Origin: Pseudomonas oligotrophica
Lineage (GTDB): Bacteria; Pseudomonadota; Gammaproteobacteria; Pseudomonadales; Pseudomonadaceae
Direction: 5' to 3'
Assembly (NCBI RefSeq): GCF_021726475.1
Contig: NZ_JAKJRU010000008.1
Span: forward strand, 172,508 to 236,507
DNA: 64,000 bases
Part shown: piece by piece, positions 30,129 through 40,457 of the stretch
Layout of the letters: every line of letters starts with the position of its first letter
Position numbering within the stretch: the stretch's first letter is position 1
Notes under the pieces: generated by a model
Database searches by the model: none
Told to the model about the DNA's origin: nothing
What the model saw: the letters and a program-made list of their open reading frames with translations, nothing else
Translations under genes and position numbers: made by a program

Positions 30129-30761
30129 GTGTACTGGATGGAGTTTCTGACCGTGGCCCTGGTGCATCTGCTGGCGGTGGCCAGCCCGGGTCCGGATTTC
30201 GCGGTGGTGGTGCGCGAGAGCGTCAGCCAGGGCCAGCGGGCCGGCCTCTGGACCGCCCTGGGCATCGGCTGCGGCATCTTCGTGCACGTCGCCTACTCGC
30301 TGCTGGGCATCGGCCTGATCGTCTCGCAGTCGATCGTGCTGTTCAACCTCTTCAAATGGCTGGCCGCCGGCTACCTGGTCTATCTCGGCTGGAAGGCATT
30401 GCGCGCCCGACCCCAGCTGGCGCCTGCGGCAAGCGCGACGGCAGCACCGGTGGCGACGCGGCGTGCACGCCAGGCGTTCACCGTCGGCTTCGTCACCAAC
30501 GGCCTGAATCCCAAGGCGACGCTGTTCTTCCTGTCGTTATTCACGGTGGTGATCAGCCACGATACGCCGCTGGCGGTGCAGGCCGGATACGGGCTATATC
30601 TGGCCTGCGCCACGACGCTCTGGTTCTGCCTGGTGGCCTGGCTGTTCAGCCGCGACCGCGTGCGCGCCGGCTTTGCCCGCATGGGGCACTGGTTCGACCG
30701 CATGACCGGCGCCGTGCTGATCGGCCTCGGCGCACGCCTGGCCATGAGCGAGATCGGCTAG
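30129..30761 (+). CDS. LysE/RhtB-family amino-acid exporter
   Basis: The 210-residue protein has six hydrophobic segments and the family signature ASPGPDFAVVVRESVSQG near the N-terminus, with FVTNGLNPKATLFFLSLF in the middle. LysE/RhtB proteins export amino acids such as lysine, threonine or homoserine lactone. I choose the GTG at 30129 because GGAGG (30119-30123) is well spaced to it; the alternative ATG at 30138 would be 14 bp away. Confidence 0.9.
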   Translation: MYWMEFLTVALVHLLAVASPGPDFAVVVRESVSQGQRAGLWTALGIGCGIFVHVAYSLLGIGLIVSQSIVLFNLFKWLAAGYLVYLGWKALRARPQLAPAASATAAPVATRRARQAFTVGFVTNGLNPKATLFFLSLFTVVISHDTPLAVQAGYGLYLACATTLWFCLVAWLFSRDRVRAGFARMGHWFDRMTGAVLIGLGARLAMSEIG

Positions 30762-30857
30762 CGCGGCCGACGCATCCGGAAATAATCCGCCGGTCTGTCC
30801 GCGTGTCGTCCGTTCTAGAGTGGCCTGACAACTCCAACAAGAAACAGGAAGCCACCC

Positions 30858-32540
30858 ATGCTGCAGACCCGCGTGATCAAGCCCGCCGCCAATGCCTACC
30901 CGTACCCCCTGCTGATCAAGCGCCTGCTGCTGTCGGGGGTGCGTTACGAGCGCAGCCGCGAGATCGTCTACCGCGACCGGCTGCGCTTCGACTACCGCAC
31001 CCTCACCCAGCGCGTCGCGCGGCTGGCCAACGTGCTGAGCGCCGCCGGGGTCAAGGCCGGCGACACGGTGGCGGTGATGGACTGGGACAGCCATCGCTAC
31101 CTGGAATGCATGTTCGCCATCCCGATGATCGGCGCGGTGGTGCACACCATCAACGTGCGCCTGTCGCCGGAGCAGATCCTCTACACCATGAACCACGCCG
31201 AGGACCGCTTCGTGCTGGTCAACAGCGAGTTCGTGCCGCTCTACCAGGCGATTGCCGGGCAACTGGCGACGGTCGAGAAGACCCTACTGCTCAGCGACGA
31301 CGGGGCCAGCCCGGCCGAGCTGCCGGACTGCGTGGGTGAGTACGAGAGCCTGCTGGCCGCCGCCGCGCCGAGCTACGACTTCCCCGACTTCGACGAGGAC
31401 TCGGTCGCCACCACCTTCTACACCACCGGCACCACCGGCAACCCCAAGGGCGTCTACTTCACCCACCGCCAGCTGGTGCTGCACACCCTGGCCGCGGCGG
31501 TGACCGTCGGCTGCCGCGAGAATCCGCGGCTGATGGGCTCGGATGATGTCTACATGCCGATCACGCCGATGTTCCACGTGCATGCCTGGGGGCTGCCGTA
31601 CGTGGCCACGCTGCTGGGGCTCAAGCAGGTCTACCCGGGGCGCTACGACCCGGAACTGCTGATCGAACTGTGGCGCCGCGAGGGCGTCACCTTCTCGCAC
31701 TGCGTGCCGACCATCGTGCAGATGCTGCTCAATGCCAAGGGCGCGCAGGGCACCGACTTCAAGGGCTGGAAGATCACCATCGGCGGCAGCGCGCTGACCC
31801 GCGGGCTCTATGACCTGGCCCGCGCGCGCGGCATGAACCTGCTCGCTGCCTACGGCATGTCCGAGACCTGTCCGCTGATTTCCGGCGCGCATATCAACGA
31901 CGAGCTGCTCGCCGCCGACGAGGAGGCGCGCATCGCCTACCAGCTCAAGGCCGGGGTGCCGGTGGTGTTGGTCGAGGCGGCGATCCAGGCGCCGGACGGC
32001 AGCTTCCTGCCGGCCGACGGGCAGTCCCAGGGCGAGCTGGTGCTGCGCGCGCCCTGGCTCACCCAGGGCTACTACAACGAAGCGCAGAAGAGCGAGGAGC
32101 TCTGGGCTGGCGGCTGGCTGCACACCGGCGATGTCGCCACCCTCGACGAGATGAGCAACATCGACATCCGCGACCGCATCAAGGATGTGATCAAGACCGG
32201 TGGCGAATGGATTTCCTCCCTGGCCCTGGAAGGGCTGATCAGCCGCCACCCGGCGGTGCGCGAGGTCGCGGTGGTCGGCGTGCCCGACGAGTGCTGGGGC
32301 GAGCGGCCGTTCGCCCTGCTGGTGCTGCGCGACGGCGAGCGTCTCGATGCCCGCGGCGTGCAGCAGTTCCTCGAACCGGCGGTGGCCGAGGGGCTGATCA
32401 ACAAGTGGGCGGTGCCGCAGCAGGTCGCGCTGGTGGCCGAGATTCCCAAGACCAGCGTCGGCAAGCTGGACAAGAAGCGCATCCGCGCCGACATCGCCGG
32501 CTGGATGGAGCAGGGCGGGGCGCAGGTTTCGTCGCTGTGA
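30858..32540 (+). CDS. AlkK-like medium-chain fatty-acid--CoA ligase
   Basis: The 560-residue adenylate-forming enzyme has the AMP-binding loop FYTTGTTGNPKGVYF, the ELVLRAPWLTQGYY segment, the hinge region GGWLHTGDVATLDE and the C-terminal catalytic lysine in TSVGKLDKKRIR. Overall it resembles AlkK and other medium-chain acyl-CoA synthetases, which activate fatty acids in the cytoplasm for beta-oxidation. The exact chain length cannot be deduced. AACAGGAAG precedes the ATG. Confidence 0.92.
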   Translation: MLQTRVIKPAANAYPYPLLIKRLLLSGVRYERSREIVYRDRLRFDYRTLTQRVARLANVLSAAGVKAGDTVAVMDWDSHRYLECMFAIPMIGAVVHTINVRLSPEQILYTMNHAEDRFVLVNSEFVPLYQAIAGQLATVEKTLLLSDDGASPAELPDCVGEYESLLAAAAPSYDFPDFDEDSVATTFYTTGTTGNPKGVYFTHRQLVLHTLAAAVTVGCRENPRLMGSDDVYMPITPMFHVHAWGLPYVATLLGLKQVYPGRYDPELLIELWRREGVTFSHCVPTIVQMLLNAKGAQGTDFKGWKITIGGSALTRGLYDLARARGMNLLAAYGMSETCPLISGAHINDELLAADEEARIAYQLKAGVPVVLVEAAIQAPDGSFLPADGQSQGELVLRAPWLTQGYYNEAQKSEELWAGGWLHTGDVATLDEMSNIDIRDRIKDVIKTGGEWISSLALEGLISRHPAVREVAVVGVPDECWGERPFALLVLRDGERLDARGVQQFLEPAVAEGLINKWAVPQQVALVAEIPKTSVGKLDKKRIRADIAGWMEQGGAQVSSL

Positions 32541-32714
32541 CCCTGGCGGCAGCGCGGCGTCGGCTCAGCGGTCATGCAGGGCGGTGTGCTGTAGACGAAA
32601 GGACGTTGCAGGGGCGGGGCGACTCGCAGGCAAGATAGGCGCGATTCTGCGCATCGGCGCCCCGCGCGGCAGGCCGGGGCGGCGCAGCCTGGCCGCGCTT
32701 GCAAGGGATGAGGC

Positions 32715-33602
32715 ATGACACGCGAACATGATGGGGTGGCACCGGGGCGCGCGGGCTGGGTCTGGCCGGCGCTGTTCAGCCTGCTGGCGTTCGCCGCTAA
32801 CTCGATCTTCTGCCGCCTGGCGCTGATCGGCGGCGATAGCGATGCCGGATCGTTCACCGCGCTGCGGCTGCTCAGTGGCGCCGGTTTCCTGCTGCTCCTG
32901 CTCGCCAGGCGCCGGCCGCGCCAGGCGCCAGGCGGCAGCTGGCAGGGCGGGCTGGCGCTGTTCCTCTACGCCTATCTGTTCTCCATCGCCTACGTCGAAC
33001 TGGGCGCCGGGGTCGGCGCGCTGATCCTGTTCGGCGCGGTGCAGATCAGCATGTTCGCCCTGGCCCGGCTGCGGGGCGAGCGCTTCGAGCCCCGGGTCCT
33101 GCTCGGCATGCTGGTGGCCTTTGCCGGCCTGGTCGCGCTGCTGCTGCCTGGCGCCGGTAGCCCCTCGCTGGCCAGCGCGCTGGTCATGCTGGTATCCGGG
33201 GTGGCCTGGGGCGTCTATTCGCTGATCGGCAAGGGCTCGGCCAACCCGGTCGCCGATACCGGCGGCAATTTCCTCCGGAGCCTGGTGTTCGTCGTGCCGC
33301 TGGGGCTGTTCATCCTGCTCGGCAGCGGAGCGCGGCTGAGCACCGCCGGGCTGCTCTATGCGCTGGCCTCGGGCATGCTGGCCTCGGGTGCGGGCTACGT
33401 GGTCTGGTACGGGGTGGTCAAGCGGATCAGCGCCCAGCAGGCGGCCACGCTGCAGCTGGGCGTGCCCATCATCGCCTCGCTGGGCGGCGTCATGTTGCTG
33501 GGCGAGCCCTTGTCGCTGCGCCTGGTGCTGACCTCGGCGGTGGTGCTCGGTGGCGTCGCCGTGGCCCTGTTGCCGCTGCGCCGCAGCCGGCCGGCCGGCT
33601 GA
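32715..33602 (+). CDS. EamA/DMT-family transporter
   Basis: The 295-residue protein has about ten membrane helices in two EamA repeats, with family features such as FAANSIFCRLALIGGD near the N-terminus and VVKRISAQQAATLQLGVPII in the second repeat. Members export metabolites or drugs. The substrate is unknown. Confidence 0.9.
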   Translation: MTREHDGVAPGRAGWVWPALFSLLAFAANSIFCRLALIGGDSDAGSFTALRLLSGAGFLLLLLARRRPRQAPGGSWQGGLALFLYAYLFSIAYVELGAGVGALILFGAVQISMFALARLRGERFEPRVLLGMLVAFAGLVALLLPGAGSPSLASALVMLVSGVAWGVYSLIGKGSANPVADTGGNFLRSLVFVVPLGLFILLGSGARLSTAGLLYALASGMLASGAGYVVWYGVVKRISAQQAATLQLGVPIIASLGGVMLLGEPLSLRLVLTSAVVLGGVAVALLPLRRSRPAG

Positions 33603-33722
33603 CCGGACAGCGATGTATCGTGTGCTGCTGCCCGGCTCGCGGCCGCGGCGGATGTTAAGCTCTGGCATGGCCGTCGCGCTGAGAGCAGGCGGTCTGACCC
33701 TCGTTGGACAAAGGAACGCGTT

Positions 33723-34379
33723 ATGAAAACCCTGAGCAAGCTTTCCGCCATGGCAGTGGGCGTCGCGCTGCTGGCCGGTTGTACCACCAACCCCTACACC
33801 GGTGAGCGCGAAGCCGGCAAGGCCGGCGTCTACGGCGGCATCGGCGCGGTCACCGGGGCGGTGATCGGTGCTGCGACCTCGAGCAGCAAGGACCGCACCA
33901 AGGGCGCGCTGATCGGCGCCGCGGTCGGTGGCGCCGCCGGCGGCGGCTACGGCTACTACGTCGACACCCAGGAAGCCAAGCTGCGCCAGACCCTGCAGGG
34001 CACCGGCGTGCAGGTACAGCGCAACGGCGACAACCTGACCCTGATCATGCCGGGCAACATCACCTTCGCCAGCAACTCGGCGGACATCTCCAGCAACTTC
34101 TACCCGACCCTCAATTCGCTGGTGCAGGTGTTCAAGGAGTTCAACAAGAACGGCGTCGAGATCGTCGGCCACACCGACAGCACCGGCTCGCTGCAGCTGA
34201 ACCAGGACCTGTCCAACCGTCGCGCACAGAGCGTCGCCTCCTACCTGGTGGCCAACGGCGTGGAGGCCTCGCGCATCTCCGCATTCGGCGTCGGCCCGAA
34301 CCAGCCGATCGCCAGCAACGACACCACCGCCGGCCGCGCACAGAACCGCCGCGTGGAAATCAACCTGCGTCCGCTCTGA
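33723..34379 (+). CDS. OmpA-family peptidoglycan-binding lipoprotein (YiaD-like)
   Basis: The 218-residue protein has a lipobox ([15 protein letters not shown]), a glycine-zipper membrane segment ([18 protein letters not shown] and [18 protein letters not shown]) and a C-terminal OmpA-like domain. The domain shows the peptidoglycan-binding signature [20 protein letters not shown] followed by [10 protein letters not shown]. The glycine-zipper plus OmpA arrangement is typical of YiaD-like lipoproteins. AAAGGAACGCGTT precedes the ATG. Confidence 0.93.
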   Translation: MKTLSKLSAMAVGVALLAGCTTNPYTGEREAGKAGVYGGIGAVTGAVIGAATSSSKDRTKGALIGAAVGGAAGGGYGYYVDTQEAKLRQTLQGTGVQVQRNGDNLTLIMPGNITFASNSADISSNFYPTLNSLVQVFKEFNKNGVEIVGHTDSTGSLQLNQDLSNRRAQSVASYLVANGVEASRISAFGVGPNQPIASNDTTAGRAQNRRVEINLRPL

Positions 34380-34390
34380 TCGCCCATAGC

Positions 34391-34416
34391 CAGGCGAGGC
34401 CGCCCGGCCTCGCCTG
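34391..34416 (+). terminator. hairpin after the OmpA-like lipoprotein
   Basis: A perfect 10-bp stem AGGCGAGGCC / GGCCTCGCCT with a GCCC loop lies 12 bp after the stop. No T-tract follows, so termination by it is uncertain. Confidence 0.45.
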
Positions 34417-34529
34417 TGCCGTGAACCAGGCGTCAAAAATTTCCTTTATCGATTCCCTACGGAACCTTCTTCCCCCGCTGCGACTCTCAATCGGTTGAAG
34501 CACGCCAGTGGTGGCGCAGAGGAGGTCGA

Positions 34530-37500
34530 ATGGAAGATCGTCCCGCTTTCCATTCCCGCAGGCCTTGGCTGCCATTCCTCGTGACGCTGGCGCTGATGGC
34601 GGGGCTGGGCGGATGGATCGGCTGGCAGTGGCACGTCCAGGAAAGCCGCACCCGGATCGAGCAGGAGCAGCGCTTCACCCTTGCCGTGGATGACATCGAA
34701 CAGTCGCTGCGTGCGCGCATGCGCGCCTACGAGATGGTCCTGCGGGGCATGGCCGGGCTGCATGCCGGCAGCCAGCAGCTCAATGGCGAGGAGTGGGTGC
34801 GCGCGGCCGACCAGTTGCAGCTGCAGGATTACTATCCCGGCATCCAGGCCATCTCCCTGTCGCGCTATGCCACCCGGGCATCGATCGGCACCCTGATCGA
34901 GGAGATCCGCGACGCGGGCCGCGAGCAGTTCCGCTTCTATCCGCCGGGGCTGCGCGACGAGTACCTGATCGCCGAATACCTGCACCCGATGGACTGGCGC
35001 AACCGCCGGGTGGTCGGCTTCGACATGTTCAGCGAGGCGACCCGGCGCGAGGCCATCGTCGCCGCGCGCGACAGCGGCAATCCGGTGCTGACCGGCCCGC
35101 TGCGGCTCAAGCAGGAGATCGAGCAGGACGTGCAGAACGGCGTGCTGCTATATTTTCCGCTGTATGCGTCCAGCGCGCCGGTGACCACCGAGGCGGAGCG
35201 CCGCCGTGCCTTCTTCGGCACCATGCACGCGGCATTCCGGCTGACCGACCTGATGCAGGGCATCCTCGGCTCGCGCAGCGACTCACTGCAGCTGCAGCTG
35301 TTCGATGCCGGCAATCCCGGCGTGCCGCTGCTCGCCGGCCGCGACACCATCAATCCCGAGGCGCGCTTCCAGCGCACCCGCAACATCCACATGTATGGCC
35401 GCAGCTGGCAGCTGAAGTTGGCCAGCACCTGGCAGTACGAGGCGGCGGCCCGGCGCAGCTCGCCCGGCTTCAACCTGCTGCCGACCCTGGCGGCGGCGTT
35501 CCTCTTCTCGCTGCTGGTCGGCGGCTACCTCTACCTGCGCGAGCGCGCGCTGCAGCAGAGCCAGGCCGCCAGCCTGCTGTCGCGCGAGCGTGAGGCACGC
35601 TTCCGCCAGCTGATCGAGCAACTGCCGGTGGCCACCCTGCTGTGCAACGCCAGCGGGCGCATCGAACTGGCCAACCCGAGCGCGGCCAGCCTGCTGGGCA
35701 GCAGCACGGCGCTGCTCGCCGGCGAGCGGGTCAGTCGCTACCTGCCCGAGCTGCTGAGCAGCGATTCGCTGTCGCTGCGCGTCACTGCCAGCCAGCAGGA
35801 AACCCAGGCGCTGCGCGAGGACGGCCAGCCGATCCCGGTTGCCCTCAGCCAGACCAGTTTCAAGCACGACGAAGCCTTGTACTACGTGGTCAACCTGGTC
35901 GACCTGCAGGCGCGCAAGCGCGACGAGGAGCGCTTTCGCAACGTCGTCGAGGCCTCGCCGAACGCCTTCGTGCTGGTCGACAGCCACGGCATCATCGTCA
36001 TGGTCAACCGCCAGACCGAGCTGCTGTTCGGCTACAACCGCCAGGAGCTGCTCGGCCAGCCGCTGGAAATCCTCCTGCCCGAGGCCACCCGCGAGGCGCA
36101 TCGCGGGCTGCGCCAGGCCTTCACCGAGCATCCCGAGCCGCGCCGCATGGGCAGCAACCGCGAGCTGTTCGGGCGGCACCGCGACGGCAGCCTGCTGCCG
36201 GTGGAGATCGGCCTGTCGCCGCTGCGCAGCGGCGACGAGGTGCTGGTGCAGGCGGTGATCATCGACATCAGCCATCGCAAGGCGGCCGAGCGCCGCCTGC
36301 GCGACCAGGCCGACCAGCTGGCGGTGGCCAATCGCTACAAGTCCGAGTTCCTCGCCAACATGTCCCATGAGCTGCGCACGCCGCTCAACAGCATCCTCAT
36401 CCTCAGCGACCAGCTGCGGCAGAACGCCCAGGGCAACCTCAGCGAAAAGCAGGTGCGCCACGCCGACATCATGCATCGCGCCGGCCACGACCTGCTGCAG
36501 ATGATCAATGACGTGCTCGACCTGGCGCGTATCGAGTCCGGCCACATGCAGCTCAGCCTCGAGCCGGTCGACCTGCACGAGCTGCTCGACGAGGTGCAGG
36601 CCACCCTCGGGCCGATGGCCGAGCAGAAGGGCCTGGCACTGGTCACGCGGCTGGAGCCGGGCACCCCGGCCAGCCTGGACAGCGACCGGATCCGCCTGCA
36701 GCAGATCCTGCGCAACCTGGTGACCAATGCCCTGAAGTTCACCGAGCAGGGCCGGGTCGAGGTCAGCATCCGCTGCAAGGACGGCGCCACCGGGCAGGAC
36801 TGCGCCGTGCTGCAGTTGCTCGTGCGCGACACCGGCATCGGCATCGCCGCCGACGAGCAGGAGCGCATCTTCCAGGCCTTCCAGCAGATCGATGGCTCGA
36901 TCAGCCGGCAGTACGGTGGCGCCGGCCTGGGCCTGGCGATCACCCGCCAGCTGGCCGAGGTGCTCGGTGGGCGCGTCGGCGTGGCCAGCGAGCCGGGCAA
37001 GGGCTCCTGCTTCACCGTCGAGTTCCCGCTGCCACGCCAGGCCGGTGGCGCCGCCCGGCCGGAGCGCGCGCCGCTGATCTCGCGCCAGGACGGCGTCGCC
37101 CCCGGGGTGCTGATCATCGAGGACGATTCCGAATTCGCCTCGGTGGTCGCCGAGGTGGCGCACACCCACGGCTTCACCGCGCTGGTCTGCAACGATGGCG
37201 AACAAGGCGTCGAGGCGCTGCGCCACGGCCGTTTCGCCGCGGTGATGCTGGATATCCTGCTGCCCGACATCAGCGGCTGGGAAGTCTATCGCCAGCTGCG
37301 CAGCGACGAGCGTCACCTGCGCACGCCGGTGGTGATCATGTCCTGCGTGCCGCAACCCGGCGACTGGCACGACGACAACGGCCGCTACCTGCTCAAGCCG
37401 ATCTCGCAATCGCTGCTGGAGCGGCTGTTCATCGAACTCGGTCGGCGCGAGAGCAATCCGCTGCGGCTGCTGCTGGTCGAGGGCGAGCCGCAGCAGCGTG

Positions 37501-38249
37501 CGCGCCTGCGCGACCATCTCGAGCGGCTCGGCTACAGCGTCAGCGCGACCGGCTCCAGCGAGGCGGCACGACTGGCTTTCGCCGAGCGCGCGTTCGGCGT
37601 GCTGATCATCGATTTCCGGCTGCCCGATGCCATGGGCTGCGACCTGCTCGAGGCGCTGGAGCGCCTACGTCCCCTGAACGAGGTGAAAGTAGTGATGCTC
37701 AGCGAAAAGGATCCGGACCCGGCGCAGCTGCAACGCCTGCAGCGCTTTTCCGTCACCTTGCTGTCCAACGATGAAGTCTTCGCGCAACTGGGCGAGGTGC
37801 TGCGCCCGCTCAGCCACCAGGAGCTGCTGGCCAGCTCCGCCGAGCGGGGCATCGCGCTCGGGCAGCAGGTGTTGCTGGTGGATGACGATGTGCGCCTGCT
37901 TTACGCGCTGACCGGCGAACTGGACGCCCTGGGCTTGCAGGTCGAGGCGGCCACCGACGCCGGTGAGGCGCAGCAGCGCTTCGAGGTCGGCGCCTTCGAC
38001 CTGGTGATGGTCGACATGAGCCAGGCCGATGGCGAGGCGGCGCGGCTGCCGCGGCGGCTGAAGGACGAGCTGGGTTGCCAGGTGCCGATTGTCGCCCTGC
38101 TGGCGCGTGACGACGAGGCCGAGCGCGCCCGCGTGCGCGCCCTGGGCGCCGATGCCTGGCTGGCCAAGCCAGTCGCCCCGGCTGCGCTGGCGCAGATGCT
38201 GGAACGCTGCCTGGGGCTGGGGCGCCCGGGCCTAGACGAGGAGGAGTAG
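34530..38249 (+). CDS. CHASE-PAS-PAS hybrid histidine kinase with three receiver domains
   Basis: The 1239-residue sensor has one helix near residue 14, a periplasmic CHASE domain (about 75-300), a second helix near 320, and two PAS domains (about 358-470 and 480-595). The kinase has His613 in SHELRTPLNS, the N-box NLVTNALKFT and the G-boxes DTGIGI and GGAGLGLAI. Three receivers follow. The first has Asp908 and KPIS. The second has Asp1028 but lacks the acidic pair (LLVEGE) and the conserved lysine. The third has DDD, Asp1162 and Lys1213. It is followed by a c-di-GMP regulator, its likely target. Confidence 0.95.
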   Translation: MEDRPAFHSRRPWLPFLVTLALMAGLGGWIGWQWHVQESRTRIEQEQRFTLAVDDIEQSLRARMRAYEMVLRGMAGLHAGSQQLNGEEWVRAADQLQLQDYYPGIQAISLSRYATRASIGTLIEEIRDAGREQFRFYPPGLRDEYLIAEYLHPMDWRNRRVVGFDMFSEATRREAIVAARDSGNPVLTGPLRLKQEIEQDVQNGVLLYFPLYASSAPVTTEAERRRAFFGTMHAAFRLTDLMQGILGSRSDSLQLQLFDAGNPGVPLLAGRDTINPEARFQRTRNIHMYGRSWQLKLASTWQYEAAARRSSPGFNLLPTLAAAFLFSLLVGGYLYLRERALQQSQAASLLSREREARFRQLIEQLPVATLLCNASGRIELANPSAASLLGSSTALLAGERVSRYLPELLSSDSLSLRVTASQQETQALREDGQPIPVALSQTSFKHDEALYYVVNLVDLQARKRDEERFRNVVEASPNAFVLVDSHGIIVMVNRQTELLFGYNRQELLGQPLEILLPEATREAHRGLRQAFTEHPEPRRMGSNRELFGRHRDGSLLPVEIGLSPLRSGDEVLVQAVIIDISHRKAAERRLRDQADQLAVANRYKSEFLANMSHELRTPLNSILILSDQLRQNAQGNLSEKQVRHADIMHRAGHDLLQMINDVLDLARIESGHMQLSLEPVDLHELLDEVQATLGPMAEQKGLALVTRLEPGTPASLDSDRIRLQQILRNLVTNALKFTEQGRVEVSIRCKDGATGQDCAVLQLLVRDTGIGIAADEQERIFQAFQQIDGSISRQYGGAGLGLAITRQLAEVLGGRVGVASEPGKGSCFTVEFPLPRQAGGAARPERAPLISRQDGVAPGVLIIEDDSEFASVVAEVAHTHGFTALVCNDGEQGVEALRHGRFAAVMLDILLPDISGWEVYRQLRSDERHLRTPVVIMSCVPQPGDWHDDNGRYLLKPISQSLLERLFIELGRRESNPLRLLLVEGEPQQRARLRDHLERLGYSVSATGSSEAARLAFAERAFGVLIIDFRLPDAMGCDLLEALERLRPLNEVKVVMLSEKDPDPAQLQRLQRFSVTLLSNDEVFAQLGEVLRPLSHQELLASSAERGIALGQQVLLVDDDVRLLYALTGELDALGLQVEAATDAGEAQQRFEVGAFDLVMVDMSQADGEAARLPRRLKDELGCQVPIVALLARDDEAERARVRALGADAWLAKPVAPAALAQMLERCLGLGRPGLDEEE

Positions 38250-38327
38250 CCCGGTGCGACCCGTGGAATCCCTGCGCGCCCGCTGCCGGCGCGACGCCTG
38301 CGGGCCTTGCCTCGTGGAGAGCCGGGC

Positions 38328-40451
38328 ATGGCGCTGAACCAGCTCAAGCCGCAACCGCGCAGCCGCACTTTGCTGGTGGTGGACGACCGCGAGGCCAACC
38401 TGGTCGCCATGGAGGCCCTGCTGGGCGACGGCGACTGGCAGGTGCATGGGGTCAATTCCGGCGAGGCGGCGCTCAAGGCGCTGCTCGAGCTGGACGTCGA
38501 GCTGGTGCTGCTGGACGTGCAGATGCCGGGCATGGACGGCTTCGAGGTGGCGCGGCTGATGCGCGCCAATCCGCATACGCGCTACACGCCGATCATCTTC
38601 GTCTCGGCCATCGCCCATACCCGCGAGTCGGTGCTGCGTGGCTACGCCACCGGTGCGGTGGACTTCGTCCTCAAGCCGTTCGATCCGCAGGTGCTCAAGC
38701 ACAAGATCAACACCCTGCTGGCCCACGAGCACAACCGCCGCGACCTGCAGCTGCTGTCGCAGCAGCTCGACAGCGCGCGGGCGTTCAACGCCTCGGTGCT
38801 GGACAACGCCGCCGAGGGCATCCTGGTGGTCGGCGAGGACGGCATCATCAGCTTTGCCAACCCGGCGATCGCGCAGATGCTCGGCTCGCGGGTCGAGGCG
38901 CTGCAGGGCACCCGGCTTCTCGTGCACCTGGCCGCGCCGCGGATGGAGATGCCCTGGCGCGAGTCGGACTTCTACCAGCACTGGCGCGCCGGCTCGACCT
39001 ACCGGCTGCACGAGGCGCAGTTGTACACGGCCGACGGCGGCCAGCTGCCGGTGGCGCTGTCCTGTTCGCCGCTGCCGCGCCAGCAGCGCTCGATGGTGGT
39101 CATCGCGCTGGACATGTCGGTGGTGCGCAACCTGCACCTGCAGCTCGAGACCCAGGCGGTCACCGACTCGCTGACCGGCCTGCTCAACCGCCGCGGCTTC
39201 CACCAGGCGCTGGAGTCGGCGCTGGCGCGGGTCGACCGCAACGGCAAGCGTATGGCCGTGCTGTACATCGACCTGGACGGCTTCAAGCGCATCAACGACT
39301 CACTCGGCCACGACGCCGGCGACGAGATCCTCTGCCGGGTCGCGGGCATGCTGGAAGCCTGCATGCGCCCCTACGACATCATCGCGCGCATGGGCGGCGA
39401 CGAGTTCACCGCGCTGCTGGACTCGCTCGACCATCCCGAGGACGCCGCCCGGGTCGCGGAAAAACTCATCGACCTGATCTCGGTGCGGCATACCGTCGAA
39501 GGCACCGAGGTCACCCTGGGGGCCAGCATCGGCATCGCCCATTTCCCCGATTGCGGGCAGAGCGTCGACGAGCTGCTGCGCTCGGCAGACATGGCGATGT
39601 ACGAGGCCAAGCGCGCCGGGCGTCGCCAGTACCGCTTCTTCTCCAGCGAAATGAACGGCCGTGCCCATGCCCGCCTGACCATGGAGGAGAACCTGCGCAA
39701 TGCCATCGAGCGCAACGACTTCGAGCTGGTCTACCAGCCGCAGATCATGCTCGCCGACGGTCGCCTGCGCGGCTTCGAGGCGCTGCTGCGCTGGCCGCGC
39801 GGCGAGTCCGGGACCATCAGCCCCGGGGTGTTCATCCCGCTGCTGGAGGAGACCCGGCTGATCGAGCGGGTCGGCGAATGGGTGCTGCGCGAGGGGCTCA
39901 ACCAGCGCCGCGAGTGGCAGCCGGTGTTCGACGACGAGCTGGTCCTCAGCCTGAACGTCAGCCCCGTGCAGTTCGCCCGGGCCGGGCTGCTCGACCAGCT
40001 GCGCCGGCTGGCCGACGACTACGGGCTCAATCCCGGTCAGCTGGAGATCGAAGTCACCGAAGGCACGCTGATGCAGGACCTCGAGCAGAGCGGCGAAAAG
40101 CTGCGGCAGCTGCGCCAGCTGGGCGTGCGGGTGGCCATCGACGATTTTGGCACCGGCTATTCGTCACTGGCCTATCTGCGCAACTTCGAGCTGGACACCC
40201 TGAAGATCGACCAGCTGTTCATCGCCAACATGCTCGACTCGCCGCGCGATGCAGCGGTGGTCAGCACTATCATCGACCTGGGCCGCAACCTCGGCCTGGA
40301 GGTGATCGCCGAGGGCGTCGAGAGCGAGGCGCAACGCGACTGGCTGATCGCCAACGGCTGCGACGTGATGCAGGGCTTCCTGATCGCGCCGGGGCTGCAT
40401 CCGGCGCGCGCCGGTGCGTTTCCCCGGCGCCTGGAATGGGAACGGCAATAG
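38328..40451 (+). CDS. REC-PAS-GGDEF-EAL response regulator (c-di-GMP turnover)
   Basis: The 707-residue protein has an N-terminal receiver (LLVVDDREANL, phosphoacceptor Asp63, KPFD), a PAS domain (about 150-270), an intact GGDEF at 356-360 with an RPYD inhibition site five residues upstream, and an EAL domain (EALLRW at 484-489, then LNVSPVQF, DDFGTGYSS, LKIDQLF and EGVE). Both catalytic motifs look intact, so it may make and break c-di-GMP depending on phosphorylation. I choose ATG 38328, with GGAGAG upstream, over a TTG at 38307. It lies 78 bp after the hybrid kinase. Confidence 0.95.
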   Translation: MALNQLKPQPRSRTLLVVDDREANLVAMEALLGDGDWQVHGVNSGEAALKALLELDVELVLLDVQMPGMDGFEVARLMRANPHTRYTPIIFVSAIAHTRESVLRGYATGAVDFVLKPFDPQVLKHKINTLLAHEHNRRDLQLLSQQLDSARAFNASVLDNAAEGILVVGEDGIISFANPAIAQMLGSRVEALQGTRLLVHLAAPRMEMPWRESDFYQHWRAGSTYRLHEAQLYTADGGQLPVALSCSPLPRQQRSMVVIALDMSVVRNLHLQLETQAVTDSLTGLLNRRGFHQALESALARVDRNGKRMAVLYIDLDGFKRINDSLGHDAGDEILCRVAGMLEACMRPYDIIARMGGDEFTALLDSLDHPEDAARVAEKLIDLISVRHTVEGTEVTLGASIGIAHFPDCGQSVDELLRSADMAMYEAKRAGRRQYRFFSSEMNGRAHARLTMEENLRNAIERNDFELVYQPQIMLADGRLRGFEALLRWPRGESGTISPGVFIPLLEETRLIERVGEWVLREGLNQRREWQPVFDDELVLSLNVSPVQFARAGLLDQLRRLADDYGLNPGQLEIEVTEGTLMQDLEQSGEKLRQLRQLGVRVAIDDFGTGYSSLAYLRNFELDTLKIDQLFIANMLDSPRDAAVVSTIIDLGRNLGLEVIAEGVESEAQRDWLIANGCDVMQGFLIAPGLHPARAGAFPRRLEWERQ

Positions 40452-40457
40452 CCGGCT

